The notes under the pieces were generated by a model. It was not told where the DNA came from. It saw nothing but the letters and a program-made list of their open reading frames with translations, and did not search any database. A program made the position numbers and the translations under genes. A stretch of DNA of 64,000 nt from Microbacterium sp. B35-30 (GTDB lineage Bacteria; Actinomycetota; Actinomycetes; Actinomycetales; Microbacteriaceae). Below, piece by piece: positions 51,718 through 62,184 of the stretch. Location of the stretch: contig NZ_MWLQ01000028.1 in NCBI RefSeq assembly GCF_010634855.1, forward strand, positions 20,593 to 84,592, given 5' to 3'. Positions within the stretch are counted from its first letter, which is position 1; each line of letters begins with the position of its first letter.

Positions 51718-52632
51718 TCACGAGGTCGGGTGCACCCCGAACGCGATCGCCAGCTTCTCGATCTTCTGCGCGCGGCCGAGTCGCGGCAAGTCGCTGCCGT
51801 CGCGGACCACCCGGCCGCGGCTCTCGAAATCGGCGAGGAAGTCCAGCGCCCACTCCACCTCGCTCGGTGCGGGGCAGATCACCTCGTTGATGACGGGCGC
51901 CTGTTCGGCCGCGAGGCACAGCTTGCCGGTCATGCCCATGGACACGGTGATCGCGGAGTGCTCGCGGAGCGTCGGCATGCTGTTGCCCACCGTGGGGCCG
52001 TCGATCGGACCCGGGAGGTCGCCGACGCGGCTCGCGACGACCAGGCGCGCCCGCGGGTACGCCATCGCCTCGGCATCCGCACTCATGCCGGTGTCGCGGC
52101 GGAAGTCACCGCTGCCGAACGCGAGACGGAACGCGCCGCGCGCACGGGCGATATGGGCGGCGTCCTCCATGCCCAGCGCCGACTCGATGAGGGCGACCAC
52201 GGGCACGCTGGCGCGCAGGCGGTCGAACGAGCTCGTCACCTGGTCGGGCGACTCGGTCTTGGCCAGCATGATGCCGAGCAGCCCCGGGACACCGACGAGG
52301 GCGGCGAGGTCGTCAGCCCAGAACGGGCTGGCCGCGTCGTTCACCCGCACCCACGCACGGCCTCCGCCAGCGAGCCAGTCGACGACGTCCTGCCGTGCCT
52401 GCGGCTTGTTCCTCGGGTCGACCGCGTCTTCGATGTCGAGCACGACGGCGTCGGCGCGGGAGGCCGCCATGTCTGCGAACGACTCGGGGCGCGTTCCGGG
52501 CACGAGCAGCCAGGAGCGGGCGATCGACGGGTCGACGGCGCGGTGGCGCGCCGGACGGACGGAGATCAGGGTGCGCAGGTCCTCCTCTGGATCGAGGACC
52601 TCTGCGCCGTTGCCATAGGGATCTGCCGACAT
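51718..52632 (-). CDS. HpcH/HpaI aldolase / citrate lyase (CitE-like) family protein
   Basis: The 304-residue protein is a TIM-barrel CoA ester lyase: SWLLVPGTRPESFADMAASRADAVVLDIEDAVDP, WVRVNDAASPFWADDL, VALIESALGMEDAAHIARARG, FGSGDFRRDTG and SMGMTGKLCLAAEQAPVINEVICP. CitE-like proteins in actinobacteria cleave malyl-CoA or related thioesters; the substrate is unknown. ATG 52632 is supported by GGAAGAAGAG upstream. The bcp gene follows after 37 bp and may be co-transcribed. Confidence 0.92.
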   Translation of the reverse strand: MSADPYGNGAEVLDPEEDLRTLISVRPARHRAVDPSIARSWLLVPGTRPESFADMAASRADAVVLDIEDAVDPRNKPQARQDVVDWLAGGGRAWVRVNDAASPFWADDLAALVGVPGLLGIMLAKTESPDQVTSSFDRLRASVPVVALIESALGMEDAAHIARARGAFRLAFGSGDFRRDTGMSADAEAMAYPRARLVVASRVGDLPGPIDGPTVGNSMPTLREHSAITVSMGMTGKLCLAAEQAPVINEVICPAPSEVEWALDFLADFESRGRVVRDGSDLPRLGRAQKIEKLAIAFGVHPTS

Positions 52633-52943
52633 CTCACTCTTCTTCCGGAATTCAGGTCTGAGGCCGTCGCGGGCCGTCGGGCGCGGCACGCGCATCGCGC
52701 AGCAGGCGACCGCGATGGTGCGGCTTCACGCCCGCCGGCGGCCGACGAGCGGGCGGGGTGCGCGCGCTGTCGAGCCGACGTGGAGCACGGCGCCGCCCCT
52801 GCGGGTGACGCCCGGGGCCGGCTGTCGCGCCGACATCCATTCCACCACCTTCTCGCGCCGGCGGCGCACCGGAGGGCGATCACCGCGTCGGAGCGCCATG
52901 GTCGCCTGTCTTGTCGGCGGGGAGGAGGGACCGGCACGCGGCG
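52633..52943. other. Gap between the CitE-like gene and the DMT transporter gene
   Basis: The 311 bp are very GC-rich. A basic 57-codon frame on the minus strand (52726-52899, MALRRGDRPPVRRRRE...) has a weak ribosome site (AGGCGACC) and no family resemblance. I regard it as non-coding. No hairpin or promoter stands out. Confidence 0.4.
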
Positions 52944-53900
52944 TCACCGCCGGCGGCGCGGCATCCGTCCCCACGGCACGACCGCCACGACCACCGAGAG
53001 GATCGCGAGCGTCGACATGAGCAGCGACGCTGCCGGAGCTGGTGCCCCCGCTGCCGGCCAGATCGCGTCGATGAGCACGGACGTCACCACCTGCCCGACG
53101 ACCGTGCCCAGACCCAGCAGCAGCACTCCGGTGTGGGGCACGAGTGCTGCCGCCAGGAAGATGTACGCCACCCCGATCACCCCGCCGAGGTAGAGCCAGG
53201 GATCGGACGGGTACGACGTCGGCGGGCCGGCGACCCCGGTGTGGATGAGCTCGGCGACGCCGAGGACAGCGGTCCCGCCGATGAAGTTCACCAGGGTCGC
53301 GGTCAACGGCGTTCCGACGCGCTGACGCAGCCTGCCGTTGACCGCGGACTGCCAGGCGATGCCGGCGCCGACCAGGAAGGGCAGCACGACCAGGACGGGC
53401 GGGGCATCGATGCCGCCCGCCAGCGACACTCCGGCGGCGAGCAGCGCCAGCGCGCCGCCGGCCAGCCGCGCGGGGGTCACCGCCACGACGCCCGCCGGGC
53501 CGATGCCCGAACGGTCCAGCAGCAGGCCGCTCACGGTCTGCCCGGCGACGACCCCGACCGTGAACAGTGCGACGCCGATGATGCCGACAGCCAGAGATTG
53601 CGTGGCGACCGAGAGCGCGCCGGCGACACCGCCGCCCAGCATCCAGATCGGGATGCCGCCGCCGCGCACCCCGCTGATCAGCGCGGCGAAGCCCCGCCGT
53701 CCCTGCGGCAGGGCCGCCGAGAGCACGACCAGCACGACCAGGCCTGAGCCGAACGAGATCACCGCGGCCGCGAACCCGTCGTCGATGCGGACGCCCAGCT
53801 GGCCGTTGATGCGCGCCTGCACCGCGGTCAGCACCCCGATGAGCGCGGCGCCGCCGAGGCCCATCCAGACGGGCAGGCGGGATGCGGTCACCCGATCCAT
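52944..53900 (-). CDS. DMT superfamily transporter (DUF606/YdcZ type)
   Basis: The 318-residue protein has about ten membrane helices in two tandem DUF606 halves: the first begins GLGGAALIGVLTAVQARINGQLG and the second repeats the pattern at LPFLVGAGIAWQSAVNGRLRQRVG. The paired R-I-N-G/V-N-G-R loops mark the duplication. Transport direction and substrate are unknown. ATG 53900 gives a good N-terminus; the longer frame runs through tRNA-Thr and is not used. The gene follows tRNA-Thr on the same strand. Confidence 0.9.
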   Translation of the reverse strand: MDRVTASRLPVWMGLGGAALIGVLTAVQARINGQLGVRIDDGFAAAVISFGSGLVVLVVLSAALPQGRRGFAALISGVRGGGIPIWMLGGGVAGALSVATQSLAVGIIGVALFTVGVVAGQTVSGLLLDRSGIGPAGVVAVTPARLAGGALALLAAGVSLAGGIDAPPVLVVLPFLVGAGIAWQSAVNGRLRQRVGTPLTATLVNFIGGTAVLGVAELIHTGVAGPPTSYPSDPWLYLGGVIGVAYIFLAAALVPHTGVLLLGLGTVVGQVVTSVLIDAIWPAAGAPAPAASLLMSTLAILSVVVAVVPWGRMPRRRR

Positions 53901-53995
53901 TTTGCCTGCCAACGACCGGCGTCGATGACGACGACACCCGAGGTGGAGCCGACGACGCGTGACAACGTGCGTGTCGACGCCGAGATGTGACGACG

Positions 53996-54071
53996 TGGAG
54001 CCGACTACGGGACTTGAACCCGTAACCCCCGTATTACAAGTACGGTGCGCTACCAATTGCGCCAAGTCGGC
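53996..54071 (-). tRNA. tRNA-Thr (anticodon TGT)
   Basis: The cloverleaf has acceptor stem GCCGACT/AGTCGGC, an anticodon loop CTTGTAA giving TGT between CCGTA and TACGG, and T arm ACGGG/CCCGT around TTCAAGT. CCA is encoded at the 3' end (53996-53998). It reads ACA and, by wobble, other Thr codons. No integrase or att-like duplication lies beside it. Confidence 0.97.
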
Positions 54072-54109
54072 AGAGCGCCCAGTCTAGCGGCGCCCGCGCA
54101 GGCACCCGA

Positions 54110-55060
54110 TCAGGGAGCCGGGGTCGGAGTCGGGGTCGGCGTGGCCTTGTAGTACGCGTCGCTCGCGACCGTGAGGACGAACTGCGCGAACTCCTTGGGG
54201 TCGTCCAGCTTGCCCACGTACTGCGTGCCGTTCACGAGCACCATCGGCGTGCCGGTGAGGGCGGCGCCGCCGGTTCCGGGAAGCTCCTGCAGCGCCCGGT
54301 CGGTCGCCGTCTTCGCCCACGAGGCGTACGACTGCTCCTCGATGCACGCTCGCACGACCTTCGGGCCGTCCAGACCCGTGGCGATCGCCATGGCGGCGAG
54401 CTCACTGTCGCTGTAGCCGTCGGAGTCGACCTCGGGCTGCTGGCGCAGCAGCGCGTCGTTGAACGCGAAGAAGTAGTCCGGAGCGTGCTGGGCGACGCAG
54501 GCGGCCGCACCGGCAGCGCGCAGCGAGTACTTGGTGCCGTTGGACTTGGCCGTCAGCATCGCCACCGGGTAGTAGGTCAGGGTCGCGGCGTCGTCGTCGA
54601 CCCACTCCGACAGCTGCTTCATGTTGGCCAGCTGGAAGTCCCGCGAACCGGTCGAAAGATAGTCGACGTACACCCGGATCTCGACCGCGGGGGCCTCCGT
54701 GGGCGTCCCCGTGGGTGTGGGTTCCGACGCAGGCGCGGGGGTGGCCGTGCTCGCCTCGCCCCCAGGAGTCCCGTTCACGTCCGCACCCTCGGATCCCACG
54801 CCGCCACCCGTGACGTCGCTCACCACGAAGCCGTCGTCCACGACGTTCGCAGGGCTCATCATCGGCTTCGACGCACTCGACGAGACGGTCCACGTCACCA
54901 CGACCGCGATGACGGCCACGAACGCGAGGGCGACGACCGCGAGGGACGTCCGTCGGATGAGACGAGCCCGGGACTGCCGCGCCTTCACCTGCTGCGCCTT
55001 CTCACGCACGGCGTCGCGGCGCTCGCTGGATGCGGCGTTCTGTGACTCGTCGCTCGACAT
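54110..55060 (-). CDS. DsbA-like thioredoxin-fold membrane protein without the CXXC site
   Basis: The 316-residue protein has a basic cytoplasmic region (1-35), one membrane helix (ARLIRRTSLAVVALAFVAVIAVVVTWTV), a Pro/Thr/Gly linker, and an extracytoplasmic DsbA/DSBA-like domain (AVEIRVYVDYLSTGSRDFQLANMKQLSEWVDD...LTYYPVAMLTAKSNGTKYSLRAAGAAACVAQ). Where active DsbA proteins have YxCPxC, this one has YLSTGSRD, so it cannot act as a CXXC oxidoreductase. Two other cysteines remain. ATG 55060 follows GAGAGGTCCC. It may be a scaffolding or substrate-binding relative. Confidence 0.88.
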   Translation of the reverse strand: MSSDESQNAASSERRDAVREKAQQVKARQSRARLIRRTSLAVVALAFVAVIAVVVTWTVSSSASKPMMSPANVVDDGFVVSDVTGGGVGSEGADVNGTPGGEASTATPAPASEPTPTGTPTEAPAVEIRVYVDYLSTGSRDFQLANMKQLSEWVDDDAATLTYYPVAMLTAKSNGTKYSLRAAGAAACVAQHAPDYFFAFNDALLRQQPEVDSDGYSDSELAAMAIATGLDGPKVVRACIEEQSYASWAKTATDRALQELPGTGGAALTGTPMVLVNGTQYVGKLDDPKEFAQFVLTVASDAYYKATPTPTPTPAP

Positions 55061-55285
55061 GGGACCTCTCGGTGCGGAAAATCGGGCCGGTATCCGGCGG
55101 GGGCCGGACGGGAAAGTGGCCGTCAACGATGCTAGTCAGCCACCCTGGGAAATGCCCAGACGCGACCTCCGCACGCGCCGTGTCATACTGTTCGTGCGCC
55201 CGATGACGGGCGTGCGGGAATGCCCCCGCTCATTCCATCACTACGGATCGTCCGGCACGTACCTGCCGGTGAAGGAGAAGAGAAC

Positions 55286-56389
<1,104 letters not shown>

Positions 56390-56403
56390 CACCGTTTCGC
56401 ATC

Positions 56404-56442
56404 GCGACGGCGCGGGTGGGAGAGATTCCCCCGCGCCGTCGC
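56404..56442 (+). terminator. Terminator after the MsiK-type gene
   Basis: GCGACGGCGCGGG pairs with CCCGCGCCGTCGC around a purine-rich loop, followed by TTTCTTTTC. This is a true T-tailed terminator and separates the ATPase gene from the DUF4032 gene. Confidence 0.93.
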
Positions 56443-56461
56443 TTTCTTTTCAGGAGGGGAC

Positions 56462-57769
56462 GTGCCTGACGCCCTGAGCATCACCGCCAGCAGTGTGGAC
56501 CCGGGATTGCTGACGCTGCCCTGGTCGACGCCGCTGGGCGACTGGCCGTCGCAGCACATCGTCTTCCTCCCGAAGGGCCTCTCACGCCATCTGGTTCGCT
56601 TCGCGAACCTCTCCGGCCGGGTGGTGGCCATCAAGGAGACGACGCAGGCGATGGCGCAGCGCGAATACGACATGCTCGGCAACCTCGCCCGCCTCGACGT
56701 TCCCTGCGTCGCACGGGTCGCCGTGATCGCCGGACGGACGGATGCCGCGGGTGAGCCGCTGCCCGCCGCCCTGGTCACCGCCCACCTGAAGTTCTCGCTC
56801 CCCTACCGCGCCCTGTTCACCCAGGTGCTGCGCCCCGACACCGCCACCCGCCTGGTGGATGCGCTCGCACTGCTGCTGGTGCGCCTGCACAACGTCGGGT
56901 TCTTCTGGGGCGACGTGTCGCTGTCGAACACGCTGTTCCGCCGCGATGCCGGCGCCTTCGCGGCGTACCTGGTCGACGCCGAGACCGGCGAGTTGCACGA
57001 GAGCGGTCTGACCCCGGGCCAGCGCGCACACGACCTCGATATCGCCCGCACCAACATCGCCGGAGAGATCATGGACCTCGAGGCCGGCGGCCGCCTCGAG
57101 GGCGGCGTCGACGCCATCGCGGTGGCGGACGGGATCGTGTCGTCGTACCACGCGCTGTGGGCGGCGCTCACCGACGAAGAGAGCTTCCGCGCCGACGAGT
57201 CCTGGCGCCTGACCGAACGGGTGCAGCGCCTCAACGAGCTGGGGTTCGACATCGGCGAGATGTCGATCCAGGCCACGGCTGACGGCGCCCGGGTGTCGAT
57301 CCAGCCGAAGGTCGTGGACGCGGGCCACCATCAGCGCCGCCTGCTGCGCCTGACCGGCCTCGACGTCGAGGAGAACCAGGCCCGGCGCCTGCTGAACGAC
57401 CTCGACGAATTCCGCGCGCGCATCTCCCGCCTGGGTGACGACGAGGAGATGGTCGCGCACGAGTGGCTCACACGCGTGTTCGAGCCGGTCGTCAAGGCGG
57501 TCCCGTGGGATCTGCGGTCGAAGCTCGAGCCCGCGGAGGTGTTCCACCAGCTGCTCGAGCACCGGTGGTACCTGTCTCAGGCGAAGGGGAAGTCGGTCCC
57601 GCTCGCGGAGTCGCTGACGAGCTACATCGACAACGTGCTGCGACACCGCCGCGATGAGGCGACGCTGATGGGCCCCCCGACCGAGACGGTGTCGCTCTCG
57701 GTCATCACGTCCCCGAACCCGGTGATCGACGACGACGAGGACGACATCGACTGGCGCGACCTCGTCTAG
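56462..57769 (+). CDS. DUF4032 domain-containing protein (kinase-like N-terminal part)
   Basis: The 435-residue protein matches DUF4032. The first half has kinase-like features: LSGRVVAIKETTQAMAQREYDML (lysine in a beta-strand), LVRLHNVGFFWGDVSLSNTLFRRD (catalytic-loop-like H-N-x-x-F-F-W-G-D-x-S-x-x-N) and AYLVDAETGE. The C-terminal half holds the DUF4032 core, ending in an acidic tail (DDDEDDIDWRDLV). It may phosphorylate a small molecule or protein, but this is inferred. GTG 56462 follows CAGGAGGGGAC. A hairpin after the stop is shared in type with the one at 32249. Confidence 0.88.
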   Translation: MPDALSITASSVDPGLLTLPWSTPLGDWPSQHIVFLPKGLSRHLVRFANLSGRVVAIKETTQAMAQREYDMLGNLARLDVPCVARVAVIAGRTDAAGEPLPAALVTAHLKFSLPYRALFTQVLRPDTATRLVDALALLLVRLHNVGFFWGDVSLSNTLFRRDAGAFAAYLVDAETGELHESGLTPGQRAHDLDIARTNIAGEIMDLEAGGRLEGGVDAIAVADGIVSSYHALWAALTDEESFRADESWRLTERVQRLNELGFDIGEMSIQATADGARVSIQPKVVDAGHHQRRLLRLTGLDVEENQARRLLNDLDEFRARISRLGDDEEMVAHEWLTRVFEPVVKAVPWDLRSKLEPAEVFHQLLEHRWYLSQAKGKSVPLAESLTSYIDNVLRHRRDEATLMGPPTETVSLSVITSPNPVIDDDEDDIDWRDLV

Positions 57770-57801
57770 CCACCCCGGGTCTGACCCGCGTCGCCGGGAC
57801 G

Positions 57802-57854
57802 CGCGAAAGGGTATGTTTCCGCACTCCACGCGTGCGGAAACATACCCTTTCGCG
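57802..57854. terminator. Hairpin between the DUF4032 gene and the NmrA-like gene
   Basis: A 22-bp perfect stem (CGCGAAAGGGTATGTTTCCG... and its complement) encloses nine bases between two convergent genes. The outer arm CGCGAAAGGGTA is identical to that of the hairpin at 32249-32303, and the inner part differs but keeps TCCGC. Confidence 0.85.
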
Positions 57855-57863
57855 ATTCCGGGG

Positions 57864-58505
57864 TCAGTACCCGACGGTGAAACGCTTGCGCGGGTGCTGC
57901 GGGTTCTCGATCTCGTCGACGATCGCCACGGCGAGGTCTTCTCCCGAGATGTACGACTCGCCCTCGGCGTCGGTCACGATGACGTCGCCGCCGGTGCGGT
58001 ACGAGCCGGTGCGCTCGCCCGGCTTGAACGCGCCGAACCCGCCGGCGGGGTGGATGTAGAACCAGTCGAGCGAGTCCGGGCCGGCCTGGAGGTCTTCCAG
58101 GATGCCGATCGCCTCGAGCGCCTCGGGCTTGTAGTCCTCGCTGAACGAGGGCAGGTCCACGACCCGCTGCCCGTCCTCGGTGACGAGGCTGCCGCCGGCA
58201 CCGCCGATGACCCCCAGCCGGACGCCTTCGGGCAGAAGCGAGGCGAGCGCGGAGATGTTCGGGCGCACGAGCCCGAGCATGTCGCCGCGGGGCGCTACCG
58301 CCGACACGACGACGTCGACCCCTTCGATCTGGGCGAGCAGATCGGGCACATCGGTGAGCGAGCCCTCGATGTAGACGGCGCCGGGCTGACGCTCGCTCGG
58401 GACGCGGCGCGCGATGGCCAGGACACTGTGCCCGCGGCTCACCGCCTCGGCGACGATGTGGCGGCCGGCGTAGCCGGAGCCTCCGATGACGGCGATGCGT
58501 GCCAT
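57864..58505 (-). CDS. NAD(P)-binding atypical SDR (NmrA-like) protein
   Basis: The 213-residue protein starts with a Rossmann loop (MARIAVIGGSGYAGRHIVAEAVSRGHSVLAIAR) and continues with SAVAPRGDMLGLV, GVIGGAGGSLVTEDG, HPAGGFGAFKPGERTGSYRTGGDV and DLAVAIVDEI. It belongs to the atypical SDR group that senses or reduces NAD(P)H and often lacks the catalytic Tyr. The substrate is unknown. ATG 58505 is supported by GAAAGGCAGAAC upstream. It is convergent with the DUF4032 gene. Confidence 0.9.
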   Translation of the reverse strand: MARIAVIGGSGYAGRHIVAEAVSRGHSVLAIARRVPSERQPGAVYIEGSLTDVPDLLAQIEGVDVVVSAVAPRGDMLGLVRPNISALASLLPEGVRLGVIGGAGGSLVTEDGQRVVDLPSFSEDYKPEALEAIGILEDLQAGPDSLDWFYIHPAGGFGAFKPGERTGSYRTGGDVIVTDAEGESYISGEDLAVAIVDEIENPQHPRKRFTVGY

Positions 58506-58606
58506 GTTCTGCCTTTCGATCTGTCGTGCCGGCGAACGCTCGCCGGCCCTGCGTGAGACAAGCGCCCCCGCCGACGCTTCATTCCCGTGAATGCGTCACA
58601 CGCGAC

Positions 58607-59599
58607 TCATTCGGGCGGCGCGGTGCGGAGTGTGGCGACCTGGTAGAGGGCGACGGATGCCGCGATGCCGGCGTTGAGCGACTCGGTGCTCGACGAGATC
58701 GGGATCGAGACGATCTGGTCGCAGGTCTCGGTCACCAGTCGCGAGAGGCCCTTGCCCTCGGAGCCGACGACGATGACCACGGGGCGGTCGGCGAGCTGCA
58801 GCTCGGGCAGCGAGACGTCTCCTCCGCCGTCCAGCCCGAGCACGAACACGCCCTGCTTCTTGAAGTCCTTGAGCATCGCGGTGAGGTTCGCCGCGATCGC
58901 GACGGGGATGCGCGCAGCCGCGCCGGCGCTCGTCTTCCACGCCGCCGAGTTGACGCTCGCCGAACGGCGCTGCGGCACGATGACGGCGTGGCCGCCGAAC
59001 GCGGCCGTCGAGCGGAGGATCGCGCCGAGGTTGCGCGGGTCGGTGATGCCGTCGAGGGCGACGAAGAGGGGGGTCTGGCCACGGTCGATCACCTGCTCCA
59101 GCAGGTCCTGCGGATGCGCGTACTCGTACGGCGGCACCTTCAGCGCGACGCCCTGGTGCACGCCGTCGAAGCCCGCCATGCGGTCGAGCTCCGGCCGCGT
59201 CACCTCGAGCACCGGGATCTCGCGGTGCGTCGCGATCGACAGCATCTCCTTGACGCGGTCGTCCATCTCGACGCGCTGCGCGATGTAGAACGCAGTCGCG
59301 GGGATCTTCGCGCGCAGCGCCTCCAGCACCGAGTTGCGACCGGTGACGGTCTCGGTGTCGTCGTCCTTCTTGCCGGGACGCGGCGAACGCGGTGCGGACT
59401 GACCGGGCTGGGCCTTGCCGCCCGCAGCCGCGTAGCGCTCAGCGGCCGCCTTGCGCTTGCCGGCGGGGTGCCACGCGCGGTCCTCCGCCTTGGGGGTCGG
59501 CCCGCGACCGGCGAGCGACCGCTTGTTCTTGCCTCCGGTGCCCTTGGTGGGGCCCTTCTTGTTGCCCTTGCTCGCGCCCGGGCGTCCTGCCTTGGCCAT
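58607..59599 (-). CDS. rlmB: 23S rRNA (guanosine-2'-O-)-methyltransferase RlmB
   Basis: RlmB methylates G2251 in the peptidyl-transferase region of 23S rRNA. The 330-residue protein has a basic, Gly/Lys-rich N-terminal tail (1-90, as is common in actinobacteria), then the SpoU N-terminal substrate-binding domain, and the SPOUT knot with ITDPRNLGAILRS, VVGSEGKGLSRL and IPISSSTESLNAGIAASVALYQV. It lies 30 bp after cysS on the same strand, the usual actinobacterial order. ATG 59599 follows GAAGGAGAACTG. Confidence 0.96.
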   Translation of the reverse strand: MAKAGRPGASKGNKKGPTKGTGGKNKRSLAGRGPTPKAEDRAWHPAGKRKAAAERYAAAGGKAQPGQSAPRSPRPGKKDDDTETVTGRNSVLEALRAKIPATAFYIAQRVEMDDRVKEMLSIATHREIPVLEVTRPELDRMAGFDGVHQGVALKVPPYEYAHPQDLLEQVIDRGQTPLFVALDGITDPRNLGAILRSTAAFGGHAVIVPQRRSASVNSAAWKTSAGAAARIPVAIAANLTAMLKDFKKQGVFVLGLDGGGDVSLPELQLADRPVVIVVGSEGKGLSRLVTETCDQIVSIPISSSTESLNAGIAASVALYQVATLRTAPPE

Positions 59600-59629
59600 C
59601 AGTTCTCCTTCATGCGGGGCGCCGCCCCG

Positions 59630-61090
59630 TCAGTTGCTCTCCGCGGAACGGGGCGTGTCGGCGACACTCCAGTGCGTCCCGTCGGGTCCGTCTTCGAGGG
59701 CGATGCCGGCCGCCGCGATCGCGTCGCGGATGCGGTCGGCGGCCGCCCAGTCCTTCGCTGCGCGCGCATCGGCGCGCTGCGCGATCATCGTCTGCACCAG
59801 GGCGTCGAGGGCGCGGGTCTGGTCCGAGGCATCCGTCGAGCGCCAGTGCGGGTCGAGCGGGTCGATGCCGAGCACACCCGTCATCACCGCGACGTCGGCG
59901 AACGCGCGCAGCGCCCCGTCGCGGTCCCCGGCGTCGAGCGCCGTGTTGCCCTCGCGCACGGTCTCGTGCAGCACGGCGAGCGCCTGCGGCACGCCGAGGT
60001 CGTCGTCGAGTGCCGCGGCGAACGCGGCCGGCACGGCGGCGCTCACGCGCAGGTCGTGCGCGCCGCGAAGAGTCCGCACGGCGCGCTCGAGGAAGGTGCG
60101 GATGCGGTCGACCGCGGCTTCGGCCTCGTCGAAGGTCGTCGTGGTGATGTCGAGGCTGGAACGGTAGTGGGCCGCGGCGAGCGCGTAGCGCACCACCAGC
60201 GGATCGCGCGCACGCAGCACGTCCTCGGCGAGGATGAAGTTGAACAGCGACTTCGACATCTTCTGCGCACCGACGGTCACGAGGCCGTTGTGCACCCAGT
60301 AGCGGGCGAAGCCGTCGCCGGCGGCCGTCGACTGGGCCAGCTCGTTCTCATGGTGCGGGAAGCGCAGATCGAGCCCGCCGCCGTGGATGTCGAACTCGCT
60401 GCCGAGGTAGCGCCGCGACATCGCAGAGCATTCGATGTGCCAGCCGGGACGCCCGGGTCCCCACGGCGAGTCCCATGTCGCGGACGTCGGCTCGTCTGCT
60501 TTGGCGCCCTTCCACAGCGCGAAGTCCCGAGGATCGCGCTTGCCGCGCGGATCGGCGTCCGCCGCCGGCTCCATCGCGTCGAGGCTCTGCCTCGTGAGCG
60601 ACCCGTACTCCGCCCAGGACCGCACGTCGAAGTACACATCACCCGCGGAATCGGTCTCGGCCGCCGAGCCGGTCGAAGGGGCGGAGTATGCATGCCCCGC
60701 GTCGATGAGCCGCGCGATCAGCTCCTGCATCTGCGGGATGGAGGCGGTGGCCCGCGGCTCGTAGGTCGGCGCGAGGATGCCGATCGCGCTGTACGCGCGG
60801 GTGAACTCGAGCTCCATCCGGTAGGCGAGCGCCCACCACGGCTCACCGTCGGTGGCGTTGGCGAGCACCTTGTCGTCGATGTCGGTGACATTGCGGACGA
60901 ACGTGACACGCCCGTGGCGGTGAGTGAGCCAGCGGCGCAGGATGTCGAAACTCAGCGCACCGCGCAGGTGCCCGATATGCGGCCCCGACTGCACGGTCGG
61001 GCCGCAGACGTAGATGGTGACGTTTCCGGAGTCGAGGGGCACGAAGTCGCGCAGTGTCTGCGTCTTGGTGTCGTACAGCTGAACCGTCAC
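59630..61090 (-). CDS. cysS: Cysteine-tRNA ligase
   Basis: CysRS charges tRNA-Cys. The 486-residue enzyme has zinc ligands C29, C221 and H246, the HIGH site as HIGH 38-41, and KMSKS (277-281, in [11 protein letters not shown]). Residues about 136-149 ([15 protein letters not shown]) look like an insertion compared with the usual sequence there. The GTG start at 61090 is six bases after TAGGCT (61097-61102), so a leaderless transcript is likely. It forms an operon with rlmB and lies near ispDF, as in related genomes, but with EamA and GNAT genes in between on the other strand. Confidence 0.97.
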   Translation of the reverse strand: MTVQLYDTKTQTLRDFVPLDSGNVTIYVCGPTVQSGPHIGHLRGALSFDILRRWLTHRHGRVTFVRNVTDIDDKVLANATDGEPWWALAYRMELEFTRAYSAIGILAPTYEPRATASIPQMQELIARLIDAGHAYSAPSTGSAAETDSAGDVYFDVRSWAEYGSLTRQSLDAMEPAADADPRGKRDPRDFALWKGAKADEPTSATWDSPWGPGRPGWHIECSAMSRRYLGSEFDIHGGGLDLRFPHHENELAQSTAAGDGFARYWVHNGLVTVGAQKMSKSLFNFILAEDVLRARDPLVVRYALAAAHYRSSLDITTTTFDEAEAAVDRIRTFLERAVRTLRGAHDLRVSAAVPAAFAAALDDDLGVPQALAVLHETVREGNTALDAGDRDGALRAFADVAVMTGVLGIDPLDPHWRSTDASDQTRALDALVQTMIAQRADARAAKDWAAADRIRDAIAAAGIALEDGPDGTHWSVADTPRSAESN

Positions 61091-61181
61091 CGCACCAGCC
61101 TACCGGCGGTGCCACGGCGGCCCCTGGGAGCCCGGTGGCGACATGTCCGCCGGAGGGCGAGGATGCGGATATAAACGGAGG

Positions 61182-62132
61182 ATGCATGTGCTCGCCGTCC
61201 TCGCCGCCGCCGTGCTGTTCGGCACCACCGGGACGGCCATGGCCCTCGGTCCCGACGGCACGACGCCGCTCTCGGTCGGCGTCATGCGCATGGTGATCGG
61301 CGGCGCCGGACTCGCGGTGATCGCGTTCGCCCTCGCTGCCCGTCACGCCAGGCGCCGCCCGCACACCGCGGCGAAGACGGTCCGCTCGCTGAGCCTGTCG
61401 AAAGGGGGCCTGCGCCCCCTCGCGCTGATGGTGCTCACCGGGGTGTGCATCTCGCTCTACCAGCCGCTGTTCTTCCTGGGCACGACGCGCAACGGCGTCG
61501 CCGTCGGCACGGTCGTCGCCCTCGGCTCCGCCCCGATCCTGGCGGGTCTGCTGGAGTGGGGCCTGACGCGACGGATGCCGAGCCGCACGTGGATCGGTGC
61601 GACCGCCCTCGCGACGATCGGCGTCGTGCTCCTCGGCTCGGGCGGCGAGGCGGGTGCCGCAGGCGGCACGGATCCGCTCGGCCTGCTCGGGTCGGTGGGC
61701 GCAGGAGCCTCCTTCGCCGTCATCGCGAACGCACAGCGCCGCCTGCTCGACGACGGCTGGGACCCGTTCACGGTCGTGGGTGCGATGGGCGCCAGTTCGG
61801 CGATCATCTGCGCCTGCGCACTGCCCTTCGTCGACCTGACGTGGCTCGGCACCCCGGCGGGCCTGGTGATGGCACTGTGGCTGGGAATCGCGACCATCTC
61901 GATCGCCTACGTCCTCTTCACCTGGGGGCTGAGCGGCCTGACCGCCGCCACGGCCGCGACCCTCACGCTCGGCGAGCCGCTGACGGCCAGCGTGCTGGGC
62001 ATCGTCGTGGTCGGCGAGCGGCTCTCGGCGCTTGCGATCGTCGGTCTGGTGGTGCTGGCGGCAGGGCTGGCACTGCTCGCCTGGGGATCCCGTGCACCGC
62101 GCGATCCGGCGCCGTTCGCCGTCGAGGCCTGA
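61182..62132 (+). CDS. EamA/DMT family transporter
   Basis: The 316-residue protein has ten predicted helices in two EamA halves (LAVLAAAVLFGTTGTAMALG at the start; SVGAGASFAVIANAQRRLL for the second half). It ends with a short basic/Pro tail. Within the cytoplasmic loop near residues 67-82, RSLSLSKGGLRPLAL is encoded by a GCTGAGCCTGTCGAAAGG-type repeat. Substrate unknown, probably a small metabolite or amino acid. ATG 61182 follows ACGGAGGATGC. It is divergent from cysS. Confidence 0.92.
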   Translation: MHVLAVLAAAVLFGTTGTAMALGPDGTTPLSVGVMRMVIGGAGLAVIAFALAARHARRRPHTAAKTVRSLSLSKGGLRPLALMVLTGVCISLYQPLFFLGTTRNGVAVGTVVALGSAPILAGLLEWGLTRRMPSRTWIGATALATIGVVLLGSGGEAGAAGGTDPLGLLGSVGAGASFAVIANAQRRLLDDGWDPFTVVGAMGASSAIICACALPFVDLTWLGTPAGLVMALWLGIATISIAYVLFTWGLSGLTAATAATLTLGEPLTASVLGIVVVGERLSALAIVGLVVLAAGLALLAWGSRAPRDPAPFAVEA

Positions 62133-62184
62133 CGCGCCACGCCGAAACACGCCCGCAATCGAGGCGTGGCACACTAGCCCGGAC

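Noticed and set aside
52726..52899. Basic 57-codon frame on the minus strand between the CitE-like and DMT genes
   Set aside because: Weak ribosome site, composition typical of a non-coding frame, and no resemblance to a known family.
53996..54071. Integration site at tRNA-Thr or tRNA-Arg
   Set aside because: No integrase, no phage genes and no direct repeat of the tRNA 3' end were seen near either tRNA.
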